A DNA stretch of 5,450 bases, taken from Campylobacter sp. UBA1713. Lineage in GTDB: Bacteria > Campylobacterota > Campylobacteria > Campylobacterales > Campylobacteraceae. Below the pieces are notes generated by a model. The model made no database searches. It saw nothing but the letters and a program-made list of their open reading frames with translations, and was not told the DNA's origin. How positions within the stretch are numbered: position 1 is the first letter of the stretch; the number at the start of each line of letters is the position of its first letter. The stretch is from assembly GCA_002317305.1 (NCBI GenBank), contig DCIZ01000151.1, positions 1 through 5,450 of the forward strand, read 5' to 3'. A program made the translations under genes and the position numbers. Shown piece after piece: positions 1-4,330 of the stretch.

Positions 1-21
1 GCAAGTGGTGGCGGAGGCTAA
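1..21 (+). CDS. possible 3' end of an upstream gene (partial, weak)
   Basis: Frame 1 reads six codons (Ala-Ser-Gly-Gly-Gly-Gly) and then TAA. A terminator-like hairpin begins three bases later, which is where one expects it after a gene end. Frame 2 also stays open to about position 72 and frame 3 to about 45, so the frame is not certain. Nothing can be said about the product. If real, this gene converges on the helicase gene that ends at 445. Confidence 0.25.
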   Translation, partial: ASGGGG

Positions 22-23
22 AC

Positions 24-42
24 AAAAAGCTATCGCTTTTTT
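24..42 (+). terminator. terminator-like hairpin AAAAAGC-TATC-GCTTTTT
   Basis: A 7-bp perfect stem (24-30 with 35-41) closes a 4-base TATC loop and is followed by more T residues. The stem has only two G-C pairs, so it is a weak intrinsic terminator, but its position just after a possible stop codon fits. Because the stem is A-tract/T-tract on both sides it could work in both directions. An identical 18-base copy lies at 5328-5345. Confidence 0.45.
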
Positions 43-52
43 ATTAGTTCCT

Positions 53-92
53 CGCCGTTTTTCTTTTCGATAAATCTCAAATAAAAACGGCG
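53..92. repeat. inverted repeat, 10-bp stem
   Basis: CGCCGTTTTT at 53-62 is the exact reverse complement of AAAAACGGCG at 83-92, with a 20-base spacer between. The transcript of either strand could form a hairpin. It lies between two convergent genes, so it may be part of a bidirectional terminator or of a REP-type repeat. Confidence 0.5.
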
Positions 93-104
93 GCGGGACG
101 GTGA

Positions 105-134
105 GCGGGGGCTTTGCCCCTGCGACCCCTTTTT
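105..134 (+). terminator. GC-rich hairpin followed by T run
   Basis: Bases 105-112 pair with 116-123 (8 bp, one G-T pair) across a TTT loop. After GACCCC there is a run of T at 130-134. The shape resembles an intrinsic terminator on the plus strand, though six bases separate the stem from the T run. A repeat-element role is equally possible. Confidence 0.4.
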
Positions 135-140
135 GCAGTG

Positions 141-387
141 CAGGGAATTATTCGGTCGCTACCTCCCTTACGAATGACGGCGGTAGCGGAAAACGGAAAA
201 CGGAAAACGGAATTTTGTAAATTCGCTTTTTCTTAAATTTAAAGATTTACCTACTCAAATTTCAGGGGATTCTTCGCTTCGCTCAGAATGACAGCGTTGG
301 TTCAACCTTATTTGACGTTTGACGATTCTACTATATCAAATTTCAGGGGATTCTTCGGTCGGCTACGCCTCCCTCAGAATGACGGCG
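141..387. repeat. three REP-like intergenic repeats (141-182, 255-296, 336-387)
   Basis: The second and third copies begin with the same 22 bases (255-276 and 336-357) and end with CTCAGAATGAC-GCG (282-296 and 373-387). Between these ends they carry different inserts. The first copy is more diverged but keeps CAGGGAAT, TTCGGTCG, TACCTCCCT and GAATGACGGCG. Each has ATTCT near one end and AGAAT near the other (clear in copies two and three), so each can form an imperfect hairpin. Together with the features above, this accounts for most of the 423 bases without a gene between 22 and 444; I see no gene there. The family name is unknown to me; the pattern fits a non-autonomous repeat spread through a genome. 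Confidence 0.6.
187..210 (+). repeat. 7-bp tandem repeat CGGAAAA, about 3.4 copies
   Basis: CGGAAAA occurs at 187-193, 194-200 and 201-207, followed by CGG. It is intergenic. A related CGGAAAACG word occurs on the minus strand around 5312-5321, close to the second copy of the hairpin. A 7-bp unit changes length easily by slippage, but no reading frame or recognised promoter crosses it. Confidence 0.7.
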
Positions 388-444
388 ATTTATTTTTGCT
401 TTTTTGATATTTATCTATTTTTGATAAACACTAAACACTCTTTA

Positions 445-2520
445 CTAATTTTCCACACCACTGCCCGAACTGCCCGAACCGCCCGAACTGCCCGCAACAG
501 AGCCGCCACCGCCCTCCGCCATTCCCGCCTCCACCAAAAAACAGCTCGGCATATACTCCACTTTTCGAATTTTGTCATACTTTGCGTAGCTTAAAACCAG
601 CTCATCTTTTGCACGCGTAACCGCCACATAAAAGAGCCGTCTCTCCTCCTCGACAGAGCTCATCATCTTTAAATTCGGAAAACGCCCTTGCGCTAAGTCC
701 ACCACAAAAACCAACCCAAATTCCAGCCCTTTGCTCGCATGCACAGTAAGCAAATTTACGCCATTTCCGCCCTCTAACTCGCCCACGCCAAGCGTTAGAA
801 AGTTGTAAAAATTATAGATGTTTGGGTGGCGTTTTGTCATCTGCGCCAGCACCTCCGCCTTTGCGTAAATTTTCTTTTTCGCCTCATCTGCTCGCGCCAG
901 ATCTACATTTCCGTTTTTTAGCGTAGCACGTTTTGTCGCCAAAACATCGACTATATTTGCGTAAAGTTTTGAATTTATGGCACTTTTTATCACAAATTCA
1001 CTCACCACCTGCCCACGCACTTGAAGCAAAAAATCCCGAATTTGCGAAACAAACAGAGCGCCATTTGCGTTTAAATTTGAGTAGTTCAGCACAGGATTCT
1101 TCATAAATTCCGCGTCCAGCCCCAAAGCCCCAAAGCGACTACTCGGCAAAAATTCACTAAAATCGCTAAAAAGCCCCATTTGCGAATTTACCCGCTCTTT
1201 TTGTTTGTAGTTAGCCGTTAGGTCTGGCTCCAAAAGCCCACAAACTACACTTTTGTGCCCCACAGCGCTTAAAATTTCATAAATTTCCCTAGCCGCCGCT
1301 GCGCCCACACCGCGAGCGTATTCTAGCGTGTGAAGCATGCCAAAAATGTCTTTTGGATTCACCAAAATCCCGACCAAATCCACCAAAGCCTTTATCTCAC
1401 GGCTTTCCAAAAACTCCACGCCGCCACGCCTTTTGCACCCGATTCCTCGCTCACGAAGTGCCATCTCGATGCCATCAGCACTAGAGTTGTTGCGAAAGAT
1501 GATGGCGACTTCCTCTTTTGGCAACGGGCTTTGGGCGATGGTTTGTGCGATGTTGTCGTATTGTGCGAAAAGTTCGTCAAAAACGAGAAGTCGCGGCGGT
1601 TTGCACTCGCCAGCGCGCCCTACTTCGAGGCGTTTTGGGTAGAGGCGTTCGTTGTTCTCTATGACTCTGTTTGCTAGCTCCAAAATTTTTGCCGTGCTTC
1701 GGTAGTTTGTGTTTAGTGCGAAAATTTTCGCATCTTTGTAGCGAAGGCTAAACGAGCCGATGATGCCTATATTTGCGCCGTTAAAGGCGTAGATGCTTTG
1801 GTCAAAGTCGCCCACACAAAAGAGACTTTCAGCGTCAAAAGCGTCTATGAGCGAGCCTTGAAGTGAATTTGTGTCTTGGTATTCGTCCACTAAAACCTCA
1901 GCAAAGTCAAATTTGTGCGTAGCCAAAGCCTCGCGCATCTTTAACAAAAGGTCGTTAAAGTCAGCGTAGCCAAAGGCGGCTTTTTGCTCCTCAAATTCGC
2001 CCAGCACGTCAGCGTAAATTTCGGCAAACTCCGCCTGCTCCTCGTAGTTACGCGAAAACCACGCGGCAAAATCCTTTTCGCAAGCGTTGCAAAAGAGGCT
2101 GTAAATGTCGTAAAGGTAAGCTCCGCTGTAAGGTTTTAGGTCGCTTATGCGGCTGAAACTTCGGCGTTCTAGCACGCTTTTTAGGAGCGTTTTTAACTCG
2201 CTTGGCTGTTTTAAGATGAGCGTTCTGCCGAGCCGTTTTAGTAGCAAATTTGAGACGGAGTGAAAAGTGCCCGCGCAAATTTTGCGTGTAACTTGTGGCG
2301 GGAAAAATTTGCCCAGCCGCAAAACCATCTCTTGTGCTGCTTTGTTTGTAAAAGTGAGCAAAAGGATGCGCTCTGGCGGCGTGCCTCTCTGTATGAGATG
2401 TGCGATGCGTGCGACTATGGTGCTGGTTTTGCCCGTGCCAGCAGATGCTATGACTAGGTTTTTGCCTTTTGGCGCAGTTGCAGCGGCGAGCTGTTCTTTG
2501 TTTAGTTTTGAAAGTGGCAT
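445..2520 (-). CDS. UvrD/Rep/PcrA-type superfamily 1 DNA helicase
   Basis: This 691-aa protein is an ATP-driven 3'-5' single-strand DNA translocase and helicase, acting in the cytoplasm in repair or replication restart. All signature motifs are present in order: Q motif (LNKEQ, 6-10), Walker A (ASAGTGKT, 25-32), motif Ia (TFTNKAA, about 56-62), Walker B DEYQD (212-216), motif III GDFDQSIYAFNGA (237-249), motif IV NYRST (272-276), motif V LTVHASKGLE (591-600) and motif VI FYVAVTRA (630-637). The length is close to Rep and a little short of UvrD/PcrA. The last ~22 residues are a Gly/Ser-rich tail encoded by 9-bp repeats. I start it at ATG 2520 because an AAGGA site lies just upstream; the 28 residues further upstream overlap the preceding gene. 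The stop of that gene is 8 bases away, so the two are translationally coupled. Which of UvrD, PcrA or Rep is the true orthologue cannot be told here. Confidence 0.93.
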   Translation of the reverse strand: MPLSKLNKEQLAAATAPKGKNLVIASAGTGKTSTIVARIAHLIQRGTPPERILLLTFTNKAAQEMVLRLGKFFPPQVTRKICAGTFHSVSNLLLKRLGRTLILKQPSELKTLLKSVLERRSFSRISDLKPYSGAYLYDIYSLFCNACEKDFAAWFSRNYEEQAEFAEIYADVLGEFEEQKAAFGYADFNDLLLKMREALATHKFDFAEVLVDEYQDTNSLQGSLIDAFDAESLFCVGDFDQSIYAFNGANIGIIGSFSLRYKDAKIFALNTNYRSTAKILELANRVIENNERLYPKRLEVGRAGECKPPRLLVFDELFAQYDNIAQTIAQSPLPKEEVAIIFRNNSSADGIEMALRERGIGCKRRGGVEFLESREIKALVDLVGILVNPKDIFGMLHTLEYARGVGAAAAREIYEILSAVGHKSVVCGLLEPDLTANYKQKERVNSQMGLFSDFSEFLPSSRFGALGLDAEFMKNPVLNYSNLNANGALFVSQIRDFLLQVRGQVVSEFVIKSAINSKLYANIVDVLATKRATLKNGNVDLARADEAKKKIYAKAEVLAQMTKRHPNIYNFYNFLTLGVGELEGGNGVNLLTVHASKGLEFGLVFVVDLAQGRFPNLKMMSSVEEERRLFYVAVTRAKDELVLSYAKYDKIRKVEYMPSCFLVEAGMAEGGGGSVAGSSGGSGSSGSGVEN
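463..498 (-). repeat. 9-bp tandem repeat encoding the helicase Gly/Ser tail
   Basis: On the plus strand the unit reads ACTGCCCGA, repeated about four times with small changes. Read on the minus strand it encodes the Gly-Ser-Ser/Gly-Ser-Gly end of the helicase. A 9-bp unit keeps the frame, so length changes would only lengthen or shorten the tail. Confidence 0.7.
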
Positions 2521-2528
2521 TTTTTTCC

Positions 2529-3128
2529 TTATTTTGAATTTTGTAAAAGCAAATTTACGATGACAAACAAAAACGAGCAGAAGATTCCGCCTACAAAAGC
2601 CCACGCGTTAAAGATGCCAAAATTTACTAAAACAACAAAAATCGCGACTAAACAGATGTAACCAAAAAGCCGAGCCAAAGAGAACGCACCGCCAAAGTCA
2701 CGAAAAGCTAAATTTGACTTTTCAGCGGTTTCGGCGGTTTCGGCGGTTTCTTTTGTAACATTTTCGTGCTCATTTTCGCCGTTTTCTTTGTCAAAAATTT
2801 TGCCCGTTTTGTCAAATTTACCAAAAGTCAAATTTGCATTTTCAGCACTTTTAACTTCGCCGTTTTCGCCATTTTCGCCGCCATTTTTTTCCGCTGCAAA
2901 CGCCTCCGAAAAAAGCGCTGCCTGAGCTAAAACGCGTCTTTTGTAGCCCAAAAACGAACCCACAAAAACGGCAAGCGCGCCGCACACGCCACCGAGCAAA
3001 TTTGCGCTCACGCCCAGCCCAAAAAGCACGCCCAGCCAAACGCACGCACACGCTACAAAAACAACAAAACACGCACAAGCTAGCAAAAACTGCCCACGCC
3101 TCGCGCACATTTTACAAATTTGAAACAT
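2529..3128 (-). CDS. hypothetical membrane protein with four predicted helices
   Basis: I do not recognise this 199-aa protein. It has two hydrophobic segments near the N-terminus (about residues 13-33 and 36-61) and two near the C-terminus (about 152-172 and 174-195). Between them is an ~90-residue hydrophilic region with ENGENGE and a repeated Thr-Ala-Glu stretch. The layout predicts an inner-membrane protein with two helical hairpins and a charged loop on one face. The start chosen is ATG 3128 (MFQICKM): AAGGAA lies eight bases upstream. A longer reading frame runs up to 3218 but would cross the promoter and RNA on the other strand. The stop TAA at 2529-2531 overlaps the ribosome site of the helicase gene, so the two form an operon. 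Its start codon abuts the -35 box of the plus-strand RNA promoter. Confidence 0.75.
   Translation of the reverse strand: MFQICKMCARRGQFLLACACFVVFVACACVWLGVLFGLGVSANLLGGVCGALAVFVGSFLGYKRRVLAQAALFSEAFAAEKNGGENGENGEVKSAENANLTFGKFDKTGKIFDKENGENEHENVTKETAETAETAEKSNLAFRDFGGAFSLARLFGYICLVAIFVVLVNFGIFNAWAFVGGIFCSFLFVIVNLLLQNSK
2725..2750 (-). repeat. 9-bp tandem repeat inside the membrane protein gene
   Basis: GCGGTTTCG on the plus strand is repeated three times (last copy one base short). On the minus strand it gives the Glu-Thr-Ala repeats in the hydrophilic loop. It is in frame, so copy-number change would not break the gene. Confidence 0.7.
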
Positions 3129-3157
3129 TTGACTTTTCCTTTTGTTTGTGGTATAAT
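3119..3157. repeat. 39-bp direct repeat, copy 1
   Basis: It is identical over 39 bases to 3764-3802. It starts TTTGAAACATTT and ends exactly with the last T of the -10 box TATAAT. Beyond both ends the two loci diverge at once. On the minus strand this copy supplies the Shine-Dalgarno sequence and start codon of the membrane protein gene; on the plus strand it is the promoter of the first structured RNA. Confidence 0.95.
3129..3157 (+). promoter_or_regulatory. sigma-70 promoter for structured RNA 1
   Basis: TTGACT (3129-3134) and TATAAT (3152-3157) are separated by 17 bases, almost a perfect consensus. The expected start seven bases after the -10 box is A3164, which is also the first base of the closing helix of the RNA. 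No protein gene on the plus strand follows it, so it must serve an RNA. The -35 box touches the start codon of the oppositely oriented membrane protein gene, so polymerase bound here may interfere with minus-strand read-through. Confidence 0.85.
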
Positions 3158-3163
3158 GACGGC

Positions 3164-3265
3164 AAAATAATCGGTTGATGGTATCAACAAGCGTAGATGC
3201 CCGTAAGCCAAAAGCCACACGGATATTGTGGGTTCGACTCCCACCGCCGATTATTTTATCTTTTT
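3164..3265 (+). ncRNA. tRNA-like structured RNA 1 (undescribed)
   Basis: The RNA starts at the predicted transcription start. Bases 3164-3174 pair perfectly with 3247-3257 (11 bp), and U3175-G3246 adds a twelfth pair. Inside, UGA-UGGUA-UCA (3176-3186) looks like a D arm with the GG of a D loop. A central arm pairs CCGU 3201-3204 with ACGG 3219-3222, possibly extended past a C-A mismatch to 3196-3227, with a 14-base loop. Bases 3228-3244 form a T arm: stem GUGGG/CCCAC and 7-base loop UUCGACU, which matches the tRNA T-loop consensus. It is not a normal tRNA, because the closing helix is 12 bp and there is no standard anticodon arm. The helix is followed by AUCUUUUU, so it can double as an intrinsic terminator, giving about 94-102 nt. 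The stop codon of the opposing gene (3251-3253) lies in its 3' strand. The role is unknown; it may be the partner or target of that protein. Confidence 0.75.
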
Positions 3266-3751
3266 GACAAATCCACCTTTCATATTTTTTGCAAACTCTC
3301 TCTTGTCTACTTTGTCAAGCGTAAGGATATAATTTTTTTGTTGAATTTTCTTATGACTTCTCAAAATCTCAATAGGTATAAGATTCGCCTTTGTCTCATC
3401 TTGTTCATCTCCAAAAACAAAAACTATGTTTCGTTTGCCCTCTCTTATATCTACATATGAGTTGTTTTTATCGGCTAAAATTTCGACTATCTTTTTCATC
3501 TCCTCAACTCTAAACGCGTGTTTATAAAGCTCTTTTCGTTGTGGTTTTGCGTGGATTAGTCTATCTTTTGTAAGGATTATGCCACCGCTTTCAACCTCAA
3601 CACCCAAAAGAATACTTGACTGTTTAGCGATATCTTTATCTAAAAAACCGACCTGAATGACGTTAATAGGCGCTTTCAAATTTCCCTTTACCAAAAGCTC
3701 CTCCACCGCCTCGTCCAAACTCCTTTGCCACTTCTCTTTTTCAAATTTCAT
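3251..3751 (-). CDS. small predicted RNase-like protein, unit 1 (paralogue of 3891-4322)
   Basis: This is a 166-aa soluble protein with no signal peptide or membrane segment. Residues 8-29 form a probable amphipathic helix almost identical to the paralogue. The core shows a strand with H67, then P70 and R72-K73, a helix with R81 and E83-E84, a strand pair around 99-113, D115-E116-x-D118, T120-K121, a further strand near 124-130, and T144 in a late strand. The His/Arg-Lys/Thr pattern and alpha-then-beta order resemble the phage-type BECR (barnase-EndoU-colicin E5/D-RelE) nucleases; this is a tentative recognition from memory. The C-terminus is lysine-rich. I start at ATG 3751 because the paralogue aligns from there and upstream codons are antisense to RNA 2. 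It lacks a strong ribosome site; a 10-codon leader frame overlaps its start. The stop TAA at 3251-3253 is inside the closing helix of RNA 1. It could instead be an RNA-binding or immunity protein. Confidence 0.8.
   Translation of the reverse strand: MKFEKEKWQRSLDEAVEELLVKGNLKAPINVIQVGFLDKDIAKQSSILLGVEVESGGIILTKDRLIHAKPQRKELYKHAFRVEEMKKIVEILADKNNSYVDIREGKRNIVFVFGDEQDETKANLIPIEILRSHKKIQQKNYILTLDKVDKREFAKNMKGGFVKKIK
3669..3739 (-). repeat. 71-bp repeat, copy 1 (5' end of the small protein gene)
   Basis: It matches 4246-4316 at 70 of 71 positions, including 63 identical bases in a row. It encodes the shared stretch from Trp-8 to Ile-29. Identity ends abruptly on the downstream side of the gene, which is unexpected for two genes that diverged evenly; gene conversion or cassette exchange is the simplest reading. 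Confidence 0.95.
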
Positions 3752-3773
3752 GCTTTTTACCGCTTTGAAACAT
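3741..3773 (-). CDS. 10-codon leader peptide overlapping the start of 3251-3751
   Basis: ATG at 3773 follows an AAGGAA site (3782-3787) eight bases upstream, and the frame encodes MFQSGKKHEI before TGA at 3741-3743. The same ribosome site and ATG in the other 39-bp repeat start the membrane protein gene, so this short frame looks like a remnant left by duplication of the unit. Its stop overlaps the first codons of the 166-aa protein gene, which has no good ribosome site of its own. Translational coupling is therefore plausible. No function for the peptide itself can be claimed. Confidence 0.45.
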   Translation of the reverse strand: MFQSGKKHEI

Positions 3774-3802
3774 TTGACTTTTCCTTTTGTTTGTGGTATA
3801 AT
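3764..3802. repeat. 39-bp direct repeat, copy 2
   Basis: It is identical to 3119-3157. Here it lies between the start of the 166-aa protein gene and RNA 2. On the plus strand it is the RNA 2 promoter; on the minus strand its ribosome site and ATG now open only a 10-codon leader frame. Confidence 0.95.
3774..3802 (+). promoter_or_regulatory. sigma-70 promoter for structured RNA 2
   Basis: TTGACT (3774-3779) and TATAAT (3797-3802) have a 17-base spacer, identical to the RNA 1 promoter. Seven bases past the -10 box is A3809, the first base of the RNA 2 closing helix, the same register as in unit 1. Confidence 0.85.
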
Positions 3803-3808
3803 TTTAAC

Positions 3809-3905
3809 AGATGAGACGGCTGATGGTCGCAACGAAGTAGCGGGAGCTCCTTTGGTGGAGCAGATTGTGGGTGCAACTCCCACCGCTGTTTCATCTGATA
3901 GCTTT
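3809..3905 (+). ncRNA. tRNA-like structured RNA 2 (undescribed)
   Basis: Bases 3809-3820 pair with 3885-3896 in a continuous 12-bp helix (two G-U pairs). The D-like element UGAUGGUCGCA (3821-3831) keeps the GG. A strong central hairpin GCUCC/GGAGC (3846-3850 with 3857-3861) closes the 6-base loop UUUGGU. The T-like arm (3867-3883) has the same GUGGG/CCCAC stem as RNA 1 and the loop UGCAACU, with one change (U to G) from the usual second T-loop base. A single C separates it from the closing helix, as in RNA 1. The core is 88 nt; the downstream T run (3903-3906) is short, so the exact 3' end is uncertain. The TGA stop of the opposing gene (3891-3893) lies in the helix. It shares architecture and promoter with RNA 1 while its helix and central-arm sequences differ. 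Confidence 0.75.
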
Positions 3906-4322
3906 TAACTCAAATGTCCTAAAATCCTCTCTTTTCATCTTTGCTAGCGTGATGACGACTTTGTTTAATTTTGTTGCATCTTTCTCATCTTCCCAAAATA
4001 TCAAAATATCTTTTTTGCTTTTTTTGTCAAAAAAGTAGTCTTGATTCTTCTCCAAAAGCGTTACCAAACCTCTAATCTCTTCTAACCTCAACGCTTGGTC
4101 ATAAGCGTTTTTTCTCGCTGGACGAAAGTGCAAAATTTGACTTTTACTCAAAACCAAATTTAGAGTTTCTAGCTCTTGCCCAGTGAGTTCATTGTAAAAT
4201 TTTAGCACCTTTTGGGGCAATCTACCCACCTCAAAAACTTCTATGGGCGCTTTCAAATTTCCCTTTACCAAAAGCTCCTCCACCGCCTCGTCCAAACTCC
4301 TTTGCCACCTCTCTTTATTCAT
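3891..4322 (-). CDS. small predicted RNase-like protein, unit 2 (paralogue of 3251-3751)
   Basis: This is a 143-aa soluble protein. Residues 6-27 nearly match residues 8-29 of the unit 1 protein; the rest is clearly diverged but alignable: H65, P68, R70-K71, Y74, R79, E81-E82, D112-E113-x-D115, T117-K118, N120 and T136 correspond to H67, P70, R72-K73, Y76, R81, E83-E84, D115-E116-x-D118, T120-K121, N123 and T144. The conserved polar residues would suit a nuclease active site or an RNA-binding surface, and a BECR-type RNase fold is my tentative call. It is about 20 residues shorter, mainly at the C-terminus. ATG 4322 is eight bases after the gpsA stop and has no good nearby ribosome site (AGGA is about 16 bases away), so coupling to gpsA translation is likely. 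Its stop lies inside the closing helix of RNA 2. Confidence 0.8.
   Translation of the reverse strand: MNKERWQRSLDEAVEELLVKGNLKAPIEVFEVGRLPQKVLKFYNELTGQELETLNLVLSKSQILHFRPARKNAYDQALRLEEIRGLVTLLEKNQDYFFDKKSKKDILIFWEDEKDATKLNKVVITLAKMKREDFRTFELKAIR
4246..4316 (-). repeat. 71-bp repeat, copy 2 (5' end of the small protein gene)
   Basis: This is the partner of 3669-3739, with one difference (C at 4309 against T at 3732). It covers codons for residues 4-27 of the 143-aa protein. Conservation at silent positions shows recent copying or conversion rather than protein-level selection alone. Confidence 0.95.
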
Positions 4323-4330
4323 GCTTAAAA

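Noticed and set aside
319..594. Plus-strand frame with Thr-Ala-Arg repeats
   Set aside because: Its repeat is the shadow of the 9-bp repeats that encode the helicase tail on the other strand, and its first part crosses a REP-like repeat.
3129..3218. Longer start for the membrane protein
   Set aside because: It would read antisense through the RNA 1 promoter; the good ribosome site is before ATG 3128.
3164..3257. RNA 1 (and RNA 2, 3809-3896) as ordinary tRNA genes
   Set aside because: The T arms are tRNA-like, but the closing helix is 12 bp, not 7, there is no normal 5-bp/7-base anticodon arm, and no CCA end follows.
3197..3460. Plus-strand reading frame starting inside RNA 1
   Set aside because: It overlaps the 3' half of the 166-aa gene, whose paralogue supports the minus-strand frame.
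3119..3802. CRISPR repeats
   Set aside because: Only two copies of the 39-bp repeat, 606 bases apart, each with a promoter and gene; no spacer-sized interval.
3752..3883. N-terminal extension of the 166-aa protein (44 extra residues)
   Set aside because: The extension is antisense to RNA 2 and the 39-bp repeat, and the paralogue begins at the equivalent of Met at 3751.
3158..3905. Integron attC sites: hairpins at the 3' ends of tandem same-direction genes
   Set aside because: The layout is suggestive, but I find no RYYYAAC/GTTRRRY core pair. The consensus promoter and T-arm consensus favour an expressed RNA.
3657..3908. Plus-strand reading frame crossing RNA 2
   Set aside because: It is antisense to the conserved 5' end of the 166-aa gene and runs through the promoter and RNA; no ribosome site.
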